IMG/VR virus record: IMGVR_UViG_3300028027_000140
Span: 1-34,422 of that record
From: a virus
Reading direction: 5' to 3' (one strand)
DNA: 34,422 nucleotides
Shown piece after piece: positions 5,906 through 12,383 of the stretch. How positions within the stretch are numbered: position 1 is the stretch's first letter; each line of letters starts with the position of its first letter. Below the pieces are notes generated by a model. It had not been told where the DNA came from, made no database searches, and saw nothing but the letters and a program-made list of their open reading frames with translations. The translations under genes and the position numbers were made by a program.

Positions 5906-6229
5906 TTAAATAAAGTCTTTGATTGCTTCGCATTGTTTTTTAGCATCGTGTTTTGCCAAACCATCGAGGTATCGATAAACAGCGTCCCAAACTACTTTGC
6001 CAAGTTTGTCGTACCCACTTTCACCTTCGGCAATTGCTTGCGTCAATTCCTTTGCATAAGTTTGCAAGTCACACTCGTAGAGTGCATCCATAAAAACTTC
6101 GAGGGAATGAGGGTTGTATTTATGATTCATCAGGTGTTCGTGCGCTTCTTCGAACGCGTACTGATAATCATTGTTTGCAGGGTTGTTATCGTCTAACCAC
6201 CTGTCGTATGCTTGTCCAAATCCAGTCAT
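5906..6229 (-). CDS. hypothetical protein, first gene of leftward early operon
   Basis: 107 residues, starting MTGFGQAYDRWLDDNNPANN; mostly helical, acidic and rich in aromatic and His residues (AFEEAHEHLMNHKYNPHSLE). The end DAKKQCEAIKDFI is basic. A GGAG site lies 5 nt before the ATG. It opens the recombination operon directly downstream of promoter copy 1. No family is recognised. Confidence 0.65.
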   Translation of the reverse strand: MTGFGQAYDRWLDDNNPANNDYQYAFEEAHEHLMNHKYNPHSLEVFMDALYECDLQTYAKELTQAIAEGESGYDKLGKVVWDAVYRYLDGLAKHDAKKQCEAIKDFI

Positions 6230-6249
6230 GTTTACTCCGTTTTCTCATA

Positions 6250-6300
6250 CATCACAAAAGCGTGATGAGGTATTATAAACACGATTTGACGAACTATGAC
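6250..6300 (-). promoter_or_regulatory. promoter copy 1 of the leftward early operon, with operator-like inverted repeat
   Basis: The minus strand has TATAAT (6272-6277) within AAATCGTGTTTATAATACCTC and a weak -35 TGTCAT 18 nt upstream. Five nt after the -10 begins CATCAC-GCTTTT-GTGATG (6250-6267), a perfect 6-bp inverted repeat over the expected start of transcription. It lies in the divergent region facing RusA. The rightward promoter is not clear; TATTAT at 6271 is a weak candidate. Confidence 0.6.
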
Positions 6301-6661
6301 AGAAAAGATGATAAATATTACAATTCCGTTTCCGCCCAGCGTTAACACCTATTGGGGTTTTAAAGGCTCGCAGAGATTCCTTACCTCTAGGGCGAAGATT
6401 TTTAAACAGGCAGTTGCCAGCGAATTTATCCGCGAAGGTTTTGAACCTTTAGGGTCAGTCAGACTTAAAGTTGAAATCGACCTTTACCCTCCAGACCGAA
6501 GGATTCGCGACATTGACAATGTAGTCAAATCCACTTTAGACGCACTATGTCAGGCAGGAATTTTTGATGATGATGGCCAGATAGACGTCCTAATTGTGAC
6601 CAGGCGTAATGTCATCAAATGGGGCGCGGCAAAAATAATTTTGACAAAACTAGAAATATGA
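6296..6661 (+). CDS. rusA: RusA-family Holliday junction resolvase
   Basis: 121 residues. The protein opens INITIPFPPSVNTYW, then shows the RusA active-site signature RDIDNVVKSTLDAL (D72, D74, with K78) and a second acidic cluster, GIFDDDGQID (D91-D93). RusA dimers cut four-way junctions made by recombination or replication fork regression. It is the first rightward gene, divergent from the recombination operon. No strong ribosome site precedes the ATG at 6296; an in-frame ATG at 6308 (MINITIPF) is an alternative start. Confidence 0.93.
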   Translation: MTEKMINITIPFPPSVNTYWGFKGSQRFLTSRAKIFKQAVASEFIREGFEPLGSVRLKVEIDLYPPDRRIRDIDNVVKSTLDALCQAGIFDDDGQIDVLIVTRRNVIKWGAAKIILTKLEI

Positions 6662-6678
6662 CAAACTTGATGTAATAA

Positions 6679-6691
6679 TTGTTTGAAACAA
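6679..6691. promoter_or_regulatory. 13-bp inverted repeat upstream of the initiator gene
   Basis: TTGTTT-G-AAACAA is a perfect inverted repeat in the 119-nt gap between RusA and the initiator-like gene. It could be an operator or part of a replication control region. The same gap holds a 23-codon open frame (6709-6780) without good support. Confidence 0.35.
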
Positions 6692-6780
6692 CGGCTAGGT
6701 CTGAAGTCATGAGCAGACCGAAAAGGATTCCCACTTTTTCCCTGCCGTATGTTTCTTTTGTTTTAAGTGGCTTTTTATAA

Positions 6781-7515
6781 GTGGCAAAAATTATGCTTTT
6801 ACAGCCTAAGAATTGGGCAGTCTTTCAACATTACAAAGACCGTTGCCCTCCTTGGATAAAACTTCATAGAGACATTCTTAACGACCGCACTTTTATGCGC
6901 TTGCCAATTGCTAGCAAAGCACTAGCACCAATGCTTTGGCTTCTTGCAAGTGAATCAAAAAACGGGGTTTTTGATGGGTCACTAGAGGAGTTAATTTTTA
7001 GACTACATATTACAGAGAAAGATTATCGAGACGGGCTTAAGCCATTGATTGATAACGGTTTCTTTGTTAATGCTAGCAACACGCTAGCAGATTGTCAGCA
7101 GTTTGCTATCCCAGAGACAGAGAGAGAGACAGAGACAGAGAGAGAACAGAAAGCGCCTAAAGTCGCTACACCTGACGGTGTTTCTGATTCTGTTTGGCAA
7201 GACTTTAAAGCCATACGCAAAGCCAAACGCGCACCAATTACACCCAGAGTTTTGCAAAGCCTAAAAGCCGAGGCAGACAAAGCAGGATGGCCACTAGAGA
7301 AAGCCTTAGCGGAATGTTGTGTAAGAGGCTGGCAAGCCTTTAAAGCCGAATGGCTAGCCCCCAAGACAAACATTGTAGATATTGCCAGAGTCACAGTTCC
7401 AATGTCCAACACCCCAGATCCTGCGTTAGCCAAAATCAAAGCAGACGAGAAAACCACCAGACCCCCAACCCAAGCCGAGCGTGAAATGCTGGCATCTTTA
7501 AAAAGGAAATCATGA
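6781..7515 (+). CDS. phage replication initiator / replisome organiser-like protein
   Basis: 244 residues, starting with GTG at 6781; an ATG at 6793 is an alternative. The N-terminal domain (about 10-110) is winged-helix-like: PPWIKLHRDILNDRTFMRLP, then SKALAPMLWLLASES, then EKDYRDGLKPLIDNGFF, as in phage replisome organisers. A low-complexity linker (ETERETETEREQ) follows. The C-terminal part has a helical block (VWQDFKAIRKAKRAPITPRV, then RGWQAFKAEWL) seen at the ends of other phage replication proteins. It probably binds the origin and recruits host helicase; no phage helicase or polymerase is seen. Confidence 0.65.
   Translation: MAKIMLLQPKNWAVFQHYKDRCPPWIKLHRDILNDRTFMRLPIASKALAPMLWLLASESKNGVFDGSLEELIFRLHITEKDYRDGLKPLIDNGFFVNASNTLADCQQFAIPETERETETEREQKAPKVATPDGVSDSVWQDFKAIRKAKRAPITPRVLQSLKAEADKAGWPLEKALAECCVRGWQAFKAEWLAPKTNIVDIARVTVPMSNTPDPALAKIKADEKTTRPPTQAEREMLASLKRKS
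7112..7150 (+). repeat. GA-rich repeat tract inside the initiator gene
   Basis: Repeated AGAGAC/AGAGAG units encode the ETERETETERE linker between the two domains. The tract is nearly all purine on the plus strand apart from a few C. Lambda-type phages keep their origin inside the initiator gene at a similar inter-domain position, so this tract could be part of an origin. Confidence 0.45.
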
Positions 7516-7727
7516 TGAGCAAAGTATTGAAATTAGCCTACTGCGACTATATCGCCAGCCTAATACACCAGACACTCTTAAACAAAGACAGCGAACACCT
7601 AATCGACCAAGTGAGCAAAGTCCAATTTGACCTTGGCGAATTTGGTGAGTTTTGCTCTACCGCCAAAACCATAGATGTTTTAGACATGCAGGGCAAACAG
7701 TACCGAATCACAGTACAGGAGTTATGA
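7512..7727 (+). CDS. hypothetical protein, 71 aa
   Basis: 71 residues, starting at one of two adjacent ATGs behind an AAGGAAATC site that lies within the end of the upstream gene. Helical N-terminus (LKLAYCDYIASLIHQTLLNK), acidic middle, and a beta-like end (LDMQGKQYRITVQEL). No family is recognised. It is coupled to the initiator gene by a 4-nt overlap. Confidence 0.6.
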   Translation: MMSKVLKLAYCDYIASLIHQTLLNKDSEHLIDQVSKVQFDLGEFGEFCSTAKTIDVLDMQGKQYRITVQEL

Positions 7728-7919
7728 ATGTTTGACCCTATTAGCCTCGGACAATCTACACCCGTCCACCAATTAAAGTTTTGCAACGGCTGTGACTGCG
7801 AAAAGCCTCCAGAGGGCGGAATCCAAGTTAACGCCAAGTGGCTTTGCCAAATCTGCTGGAATCGCAAAATCAGCGGTCGTAACCTTAAACAAAACAGACA
7901 AAACAGGATAGCAAAATGA
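7728..7919 (+). CDS. small zinc-ribbon-like protein
   Basis: 63 residues. Two cysteine pairs, FCNGCDCEKP and WLCQICWNRK, are about 20 residues apart, a typical zinc-ribbon layout. The C-terminus is basic (RNLKQNRQNRIAK), suggesting nucleic-acid binding. The ATG follows the upstream TGA without a gap. Confidence 0.6.
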   Translation: MFDPISLGQSTPVHQLKFCNGCDCEKPPEGGIQVNAKWLCQICWNRKISGRNLKQNRQNRIAK

Positions 7920-8248
7920 ACGAAGACATTTCCCCATTTAAGGCGCTAGACTTTATCCGCGATAACGCCAAGGATTACGCAGAAGCCAAAGCCCATGTCG
8001 TTTATATGACTGAGTACCGCAAGACAGTCAAAGCCACGCTGATGGCCTCCAGTAGCGAGAAAACAGAGTCAGCCAAAGAGACATACGCCTATTCGCACCC
8101 AGACTACAAATTACACCTTGCGGCACTTGCTCAGGCAGTCAACGAATGCGAGAGACTTCGTTGGCTTATGGTCGCGGCAGAGGCAAAAATTGAGGTATGG
8201 CGTAGCCTAGAGTCCAGCGCTAGGGCAGAAGGCAGGGCAACGCAATGA
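7916..8248 (+). CDS. conserved hypothetical phage protein, 110 aa
   Basis: 110 residues, helical throughout. The pattern EYRKTVKATLMA, AYSHPDYKLHLAALAQAV, then LRWLMVAAEAKIEVWRSLES, ending RAEGRAT, is one I associate with a widespread family of small phage early proteins of unknown role. The gene overlaps its upstream neighbour by 4 nt (ATGA). Confidence 0.7.
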   Translation: MNEDISPFKALDFIRDNAKDYAEAKAHVVYMTEYRKTVKATLMASSSEKTESAKETYAYSHPDYKLHLAALAQAVNECERLRWLMVAAEAKIEVWRSLESSARAEGRATQ

Positions 8249-8400
8249 TGAATTACCTTAGGTGCAAACCATCGCACCCAGATGCAAAATGTGCCAATTG
8301 CAAGCGACCATTGTCACAGCATAAAACCACCGTGCATGTAATAAATAGCAAAGACAAGGCTTGCATTTACATGCCCATTTCTTTACAGGTGAAAACATGA
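8245..8400 (+). CDS. cysteine-containing micropeptide, 51 aa
   Basis: 51 residues from an ATG overlapping the upstream TGA by 4 nt; its own TGA overlaps the next ATG by 4 nt (8397). Cysteines at 7, 16, 19 and 40 (YLRCKPSHPDAKCANCKRPL) could bind zinc. The perfect fit between its neighbours argues for a real gene, though no family is recognised. A second ATG at 8248 would shorten it by one residue. Confidence 0.6.
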   Translation: MMNYLRCKPSHPDAKCANCKRPLSQHKTTVHVINSKDKACIYMPISLQVKT

Positions 8401-8633
8401 CCAATGATGAAATTATTAACTTGGCGATAAAAAATACCATTCATGGTTTGAAGTTTGATGAGGAAGGTTTATTACGCTTTGCCAAGTTAATAGCACAGAA
8501 TGAGCGTGAGGCGTGTGCTCAGATATTGGCAAATACGGATTTGAGTGGGTTAAGAGACCACCCATTACAAAACTGGGTTGGGGGTATGTTGTTTGAGTTT
8601 ATCAAAGCCATCCGAGCAAGGGGACAAGCATGA
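8397..8633 (+). CDS. hypothetical protein, 78 aa
   Basis: 78 residues from the ATG at 8397, which has AGGTG 7 nt before it; the frame is open upstream to 8361 but that part lies inside the 51-residue gene. Sequence: MTNDEIINLAIKNTIHGLKF, then FAKLIAQNEREACAQIL. The middle segment resembles the short helix found in many small phage proteins (RFAxLIAxxEREAC). Role unknown. Confidence 0.65.
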   Translation: MTNDEIINLAIKNTIHGLKFDEEGLLRFAKLIAQNEREACAQILANTDLSGLRDHPLQNWVGGMLFEFIKAIRARGQA

Positions 8634-8812
8634 CAGATGAAGACAAAAAACCAAAAAGTAGCGGGATGGACTGCTGTACCTATGACTGCATCCAAGGTCG
8701 TGATTGTCCAGTACGAAAAGCCACACTAGAGGAGGTTGCCAAGCATTTTGACAGGATGCCATTTGGAGACACCGCCCAAAGTTTTGCACAGTTTGTAAGG
8801 AATCTCAAATGA
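8630..8812 (+). CDS. small cysteine-rich phage protein, 60 aa
   Basis: 60 residues. The motif MDCCTYDCIQGRDCPVRK has four cysteines and may bind metal. The rest is short helices (LEEVAKHFDRMPFG, FAQFVRNLK). I associate the CCTxxCxQGRDCP pattern with small phage and prophage proteins of unknown function. It overlaps both neighbours by 4 nt. Confidence 0.65.
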   Translation: MTDEDKKPKSSGMDCCTYDCIQGRDCPVRKATLEEVAKHFDRMPFGDTAQSFAQFVRNLK

Positions 8813-9096
8813 ACATTTTTGTATATACAAAAAAGGGATGCCCAAACTGCGTAGCGGCCAAGAATTTATTGAAGTCAAAAAACCTTAAATTCATCGAGTG
8901 CGACATGAACATTGCCAGCGTCAGAGAATCTTTTTTCTTTGCATACCCAGACGCCAAACAGATGCCCCAGATTTTCATTAACGACCAACGAGTCGGAGGT
9001 CTAGCAGGACTTCAAGCCGCACTTAAGCAAATCGAAAACGCATTAGACAAAAAAGCAGACAACGCTCGCAAACTAGGTTTGGACTATGAACCATGA
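8809..9096 (+). CDS. glutaredoxin-like protein
   Basis: 95 residues with the thioredoxin-fold order of glutaredoxin: NIFVYTKKGCPNCVAAKNLL (active site CPNC), then KQMPQIFINDQRVGG with the cis-proline and the GG glutathione-site motif. It would reduce disulphides. Phage glutaredoxins often serve ribonucleotide reductase, but no nrd gene is visible here, so it may work with host NrdAB or another target. A C-terminal extension of about 20 residues is charged. Confidence 0.9.
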   Translation: MNIFVYTKKGCPNCVAAKNLLKSKNLKFIECDMNIASVRESFFFAYPDAKQMPQIFINDQRVGGLAGLQAALKQIENALDKKADNARKLGLDYEP

Positions 9097-9548
9097 GAAA
9101 ACAAACTAAACGCAAAGTCTGGAAACTCATCGACCCCATTCGTCACGCAATTCTCGGGGCTGGCATTACTCAGGAACATCTACTAGACAAACTTAGGATG
9201 ACCGAACTCACCGCCCTAGACGCAATGATAAAAGGGTTTGGCACAGTACAGGATTGGCAGGAACTAACCGACATGATGAACATTTCCGAGGTCATGGCCA
9301 TCGAGGGCATTGGTCCAGAAGTCCTACCCTACTGCCAACAGGCACAGGAGGCGCTAGAACAAGCCGCCCTGCGTTATCAATCCACAATGAGGATGGGTTT
9401 ATCAGGAACAGGAATAAAAGCCTTACGCGAGGTTTTTGAGTACCACGACCTCCAGCGCAGAAGCATCCCCAGAAGTCAATACGAAAAGATCATTATTAAA
9501 ACCCGCCAGCGAATCCAAAGCAAAGCCAAAGAGGTTGTAGAAATATGA
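9093..9548 (+). CDS. conserved hypothetical phage protein, 151 aa
   Basis: 151 residues. The motifs WKLIDPIRHAILGAGITQEH, IEGIGPEVLPYCQQAQEAL, VFEYHDLQRRSIPRSQYEKI and the end KEVVEI are ordered and look conserved; I have seen this type of protein in early regions of other phages but know no function. It is highly helical with no membrane segment. It lies between glutaredoxin and a nuclease-like gene, with 4-nt overlaps on both sides. Confidence 0.6.
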   Translation: MRKQTKRKVWKLIDPIRHAILGAGITQEHLLDKLRMTELTALDAMIKGFGTVQDWQELTDMMNISEVMAIEGIGPEVLPYCQQAQEALEQAALRYQSTMRMGLSGTGIKALREVFEYHDLQRRSIPRSQYEKIIIKTRQRIQSKAKEVVEI

Positions 9549-10039
9549 TTGGCGTAACACTATCCGGCACAGAATACCGAATCCTACGAGGCATCGGCAA
9601 ACTGAGACATGAGAAAACCTCAGAACAGACAGTCGAGAACATTCAAAGCCAAAAAGACCCCATCGAAATCGCTATTCAAGGGGTCATCACAGAATACGCA
9701 GTCGCCAAGTTTCTAAACCTCAACTTCGACCTTGATTGCGATTACCGAACATTTGGGGCAGACCTTATTGGCCATCGAGGTACGCTTATCGAGGTCAAAT
9801 CTACCGAGACAGTTGGCGGCAATCTGAACGCTGTAAAAAAATCTCTCTCAAAGCCATGCGATGTCTTTGTCTTAACTGAAATTCATTCCACTCATGTCGC
9901 CATTGTCGGATGGATACAACGGGAGCGTTTCCTTGTAGAAAAAAATATTCGCCAAGGTCGTCTTGGACCTTATTATTCGGTTTCTCAATCTGAGTTGTAT
10001 CCATTTTATGAACCAAGCGACAAAAAAGCATTATGGTGA
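9545..10039 (+). CDS. PD-(D/E)XK nuclease-like protein
   Basis: 164 residues. The motif order fits a PD-(D/E)XK fold: GVITEYAVAKFL (E50), then FGADLIG (D73), then TLIEVKST (E83, K85). Such small enzymes include restriction-type and repair endonucleases; the substrate cannot be told. It has a final basic and aromatic segment (RLGPYYSVSQSELYPFYEPS). The gene overlaps the start of the HNH gene by 32 nt. Confidence 0.65.
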   Translation: MIGVTLSGTEYRILRGIGKLRHEKTSEQTVENIQSQKDPIEIAIQGVITEYAVAKFLNLNFDLDCDYRTFGADLIGHRGTLIEVKSTETVGGNLNAVKKSLSKPCDVFVLTEIHSTHVAIVGWIQRERFLVEKNIRQGRLGPYYSVSQSELYPFYEPSDKKALW

Positions 10040-10286
10040 AATCGCGAGTCTTGGTTGTATCCTCTGCCAATTTTTACAGTACGGAGCCACACCTTGCGAA
10101 ATCCATCACATTCGTCGTTTTGGAGGGAGACGTAATTCCGCACCCGTCATTGGGCTTTGCCCTGAACATCACCGAGGAAACACGGGTGTGCATGGACTTG
10201 GACACAAAGGTTTTGAAAAGCGTTACGGTGTCAGCGAACACGATTTGCTCGAACTAACCGACCAGGCGCTTAAGCGAACAACCTAG
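10008..10286 (+). CDS. Ref-like HNH endonuclease
   Basis: 92 residues from the ATG at 10008; a longer frame back to 9963 lies in the upstream gene. The motifs are GCILCQF, CEIHHIRRFGGRR, APVIGLCPEHHRGNTGVHGL and KGFEKRYG. The zinc-cysteines, the HH pair and the final histidine-asparagine block match the P1 Ref/RecA-dependent nuclease type of HNH protein. Ref cuts DNA at RecA-bound displacement loops. It fits with the other recombination genes here. Its end overlaps the end of the endolysin gene on the other strand by 17 nt. Confidence 0.82.
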   Translation: MNQATKKHYGEIASLGCILCQFLQYGATPCEIHHIRRFGGRRNSAPVIGLCPEHHRGNTGVHGLGHKGFEKRYGVSEHDLLELTDQALKRTT

Positions 10287-10698
10287 TCCCTTGTTTATCA
10301 ATAATCAAAGCATGTTTACGAGGTTGACCACCAGCAGAATTAGGAATGCTGATATGTGTCCAGCGGTCAAACTCCCGAATCACTTGATCAAATCCTAAGT
10401 CTGAAGCAATCACAGCCCTAACCACCTCGTCAGGAGTCATACCTGGAACTCGTATATCAGCCGCACAGCCGACTCTATGTTGAGAGGAGTCCTTACTCCC
10501 CACGGCATCGTTTACCGCTTTAGAGCGGAACGCAGAGTTAACCATAACCGGTTTGCCGCCAAGAACGGTTTTGACACCCTCCAAGAATTCAGCCAGTCTT
10601 TGAATGTTTGCGAGTTCAGTTTCATTTGGGGTATTGTCCAATGTTCGATGATCGGTGTGCGTGAGTTCTTCTAAAGTGAAATGCGTAGTCAGATTCAT
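10270..10698 (-). CDS. endolysin, peptidase M15 family
   Basis: 142 residues. HFTLEELTHTDH at the N-terminus, the zinc motif SSQHRVGCAADIRV (H74, D81), and QVIREFDRWTHISIP (likely catalytic E109 and zinc H115) define a peptidase M15_3 domain. It would cut peptide cross-links of peptidoglycan. It has no signal peptide, so it depends on a holin. It is the last gene of the lysis cassette and overlaps the three-TM holin gene by 4 nt. Confidence 0.93.
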   Translation of the reverse strand: MNLTTHFTLEELTHTDHRTLDNTPNETELANIQRLAEFLEGVKTVLGGKPVMVNSAFRSKAVNDAVGSKDSSQHRVGCAADIRVPGMTPDEVVRAVIASDLGFDQVIREFDRWTHISIPNSAGGQPRKHALIIDKQGTRLFA

Positions 10699-11102
10699 TT
10701 TTTAATCCTATCTGCAATTTTTTCCATAGTCCTACCGCCAAAATAAAATGACATGACCAGCATGCCCCATTGCCCGAGGAGTTCAACATACGCGCCACGT
10801 GTCTCGTATTCAAAAATTGAGGCAATAGCAAAGCCAGAATATGCCACCAGCAGGAATATAAGCGTCATGGGGCGAATGTTTTTAGACATCCAAGAATCAC
10901 TAGCCATGTCAGCCTGAACACGCTGTGTCAGGTTGTTTTGCTCAGTCTCGTAAAGTTTTGTCTCGTTGGCCATCTTAGCCAGTTCGCCATCCTGAGCCAT
11001 CTTTTGCAGTTCTAACTGCGCCTTGGCTTTAGCCTCAGGGTCAGGAATAAGTTTGTCGATTAGTTTCCCACCGACATTGAGTAGTGCATCAAGTCCAATC
11101 AT
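10695..11102 (-). CDS. three-TM family holin (GTA-type)
   Basis: 135 residues. A helical, charged N-terminal half (IPDPEAKAKAQLELQKMAQD, then ETKLYETEQNNLTQR) is followed by SDSWMSKNIRPMTLIFLLVA and two hydrophobic stretches, ending FYFGGRTMEKIADRIKK. This is the pattern of the Holin_3TMs family found next to endolysins and in gene transfer agents. It would open the inner membrane to the M15 enzyme. It overlaps neighbours by 4 nt on both sides. Confidence 0.85.
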   Translation of the reverse strand: MIGLDALLNVGGKLIDKLIPDPEAKAKAQLELQKMAQDGELAKMANETKLYETEQNNLTQRVQADMASDSWMSKNIRPMTLIFLLVAYSGFAIASIFEYETRGAYVELLGQWGMLVMSFYFGGRTMEKIADRIKK

Positions 11103-11374
11103 TTGCTGTCCTTTTTAGAATCTTCGTTTTGCATTAGTTTGATGCCAGACAAAAAGCCAATCATGCCACCTATAAGAGTGCTAAAGGCAGGGCTAATCAT
11201 TTTGAATATTTCCGCATTGTCGACCTCTTTAGCCCATAGACCAAGCATAAAAGCAAACACCATAGACAAAACAGAAATGCAAAGCGTAGTGCTAACCATT
11301 AAAGTGACCCACAGAGTCAGTTTGTCTTTTGTGTCAGGCACGGGTTGTTTGGGTCTGCGTATCGGTTTGTCCAT
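11099..11374 (-). CDS. two-TM membrane protein of the lysis cassette
   Basis: 91 residues. A basic, proline-rich N-terminus (MDKPIRRPKQPVPDTKDKL) is followed by two hydrophobic helices (LWVTLMVSTTLCISVLSMVF and FSTLIGGMIGFLSGI) and a lysine-rich tail. The topology suits a holin, antiholin or pinholin. It is placed between two other lysis genes, but its exact role is not known. Confidence 0.6.
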   Translation of the reverse strand: MDKPIRRPKQPVPDTKDKLTLWVTLMVSTTLCISVLSMVFAFMLGLWAKEVDNAEIFKMISPAFSTLIGGMIGFLSGIKLMQNEDSKKDSK

Positions 11375-11380
11375 ACATCC

Positions 11381-11617
11381 TCACACAAAAATTTGAAATC
11401 GTCTGCGATTTTCAAACGAACCAAGTTCTATTGTGTTTTGTCTTGCACGCTTATCGTAGAGTTCGAGTTCCATCTCAAGCGTTTTCCATTCCAATTTGTT
11501 AGCCGCAATTGCGTAGTGATATTCCTCTTGCACTTTTTCAACTGCCTTATCGAAAGCCAATTGTGCCGCTGTGTGTGTAGGTCTTACCAAGCCATACCAT
11601 TTGTCAAAGGTAATCAC
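11381..11617 (-). CDS. hypothetical coiled-coil protein, 78 aa
   Basis: 78 residues, soluble and helical: AFDKAVEKVQEEYHYAIAAN, then KTLEMELELYDKRARQN. No signal peptide and no membrane helix. It overlaps the upstream secreted-protein gene by 4 nt. It could be a spanin-like or regulatory lysis component, but there is no sequence proof. Confidence 0.55.
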   Translation of the reverse strand: MITFDKWYGLVRPTHTAAQLAFDKAVEKVQEEYHYAIAANKLEWKTLEMELELYDKRARQNTIELGSFENRRRFQIFV

Positions 11618-11901
11618 TTTTTTTCCCTTTCCATTGCCCTAGCGTAATAAAACAAAATCTTCTGTCTTATCTCTGCGCTATCAGCAACCCCTGCCCACAT
11701 CGCAAGGTTGTTCCAGATACTCACTAACTGTTCTGTACTGCAACTATCACCATTTGTTGTTAACCATTCAGAAAGCCGCTGATGCCTCTCTGATGGGTTG
11801 TGCAAATTAGACAGCCCATAAAAATCACTTATCAAACATTTGGTTTGTGCTGTTGCCCAAAACACTAGCGAAATGAGCAACAAGGCAAACCATTTAGTCA
11901 T
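11614..11901 (-). CDS. secreted protein of the lysis region, 95 aa
   Basis: 95 residues. MTKWFALLLISLVFWATAQT is a clear signal peptide or anchor; cleavage after ATA or AQ would release a small periplasmic protein with two cysteines (C22 and C54), which may pair. There is no canonical lipobox. Further motifs are DFYGLSNLHNPSERHQRLSE and IWNNLAMWAGVADSAEIRQK. The role could be in lysis timing or envelope disruption. It overlaps the HP1-like holin gene by 8 nt. Confidence 0.6.
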   Translation of the reverse strand: MTKWFALLLISLVFWATAQTKCLISDFYGLSNLHNPSERHQRLSEWLTTNGDSCSTEQLVSIWNNLAMWAGVADSAEIRQKILFYYARAMEREKK

Positions 11902-12112
11902 ATCCCGCTTCTTTACGCGCCAACTTCAAATGTTGATGCTTAAAGTAAATGTTTGCAACTAAACCAATGACACCAATAATCACACCGCAGATTGCACCAA
12001 ATTCATTAGCCGTTAAGCCAAAGAAGATGGCACTACCCGCGCCACCATAGGTTGCTACAGATGATGCTTTAGTCGCCAATGCTGTTGCGGCTTCTGCGGT
12101 GTGTTCGTTCAT
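11894..12112 (-). CDS. HP1-type holin
   Basis: 72 residues. A Thr/Ala-rich start precedes two hydrophobic segments (TYGGAGSAIFFGLTANEFGA and ICGVIIGVIGLVANIYFK), then the basic end HLKLARKEAGYD. This matches the Phage_holin_2_3 (HP1) family. Together with the three-TM holin it makes two recognisable holins in one cassette. Confidence 0.85.
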   Translation of the reverse strand: MNEHTAEAATALATKASSVATYGGAGSAIFFGLTANEFGAICGVIIGVIGLVANIYFKHQHLKLARKEAGYD

Positions 12113-12331
12113 TTACTTTGCCTCTACATCTGCAATTTCGAGTTTGCTTTTCAGCATAGAAAAGAAAGCATCGCGACCCACTTGCAACTGTTCGACATTG
12201 AACCTAGCAGACGCTAGTTTTTTGTCCAAATCAGAAACATGAGAAATCAATACTTGCTGTTCTTGTGTCATATCTTCAAAGAAGTATTCCACGCCATCAA
12301 TGCTCAATGAGGTTTTTGTGTTGTTGCTCAT
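12113..12331 (-). CDS. DUF6447-like small protein
   Basis: 72 residues. The pattern is SLSIDGVEYFFEDMTQEQQV, then HVSDLDKKLASARFNVEQL and VGRDAFFSMLKSKLE. I associate it with DUF6447, a phage family found next to tail fibre and lysis genes; function is unknown. It is soluble, with a coiled-coil-like middle. Confidence 0.65.
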   Translation of the reverse strand: MSNNTKTSLSIDGVEYFFEDMTQEQQVLISHVSDLDKKLASARFNVEQLQVGRDAFFSMLKSKLEIADVEAK

Positions 12332-12383
12332 TTTGCTTTCCTTTTAATGTGCCACCAAAATCGGGTGGTGGCTTCCCGTTAAC
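12332..12383 (-). other. short intergenic hairpin without U-tract
   Basis: The minus strand carries GCCACC, a 10-nt loop, and GGTGGC (12351-12372) between the fibre-linked gene and the DUF6447-like gene. No U-run follows, so it is not a standard intrinsic terminator; it may be an RNA processing or stability hairpin. A ribosome site (AAAGG) for the next gene follows. Confidence 0.35.

Noticed and set aside
6709-6780. 23-codon plus-strand frame before the initiator gene
   Set aside because: Its end abuts the GTG start at 6781, but the ribosome site is weak and the sequence is not recognised; it might be a leader peptide.
12351-12372. Hairpin GCCACC...GGTGGC as a terminator before the lysis genes
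   Set aside because: No U-run follows on the minus strand, so it is listed only as a hairpin.
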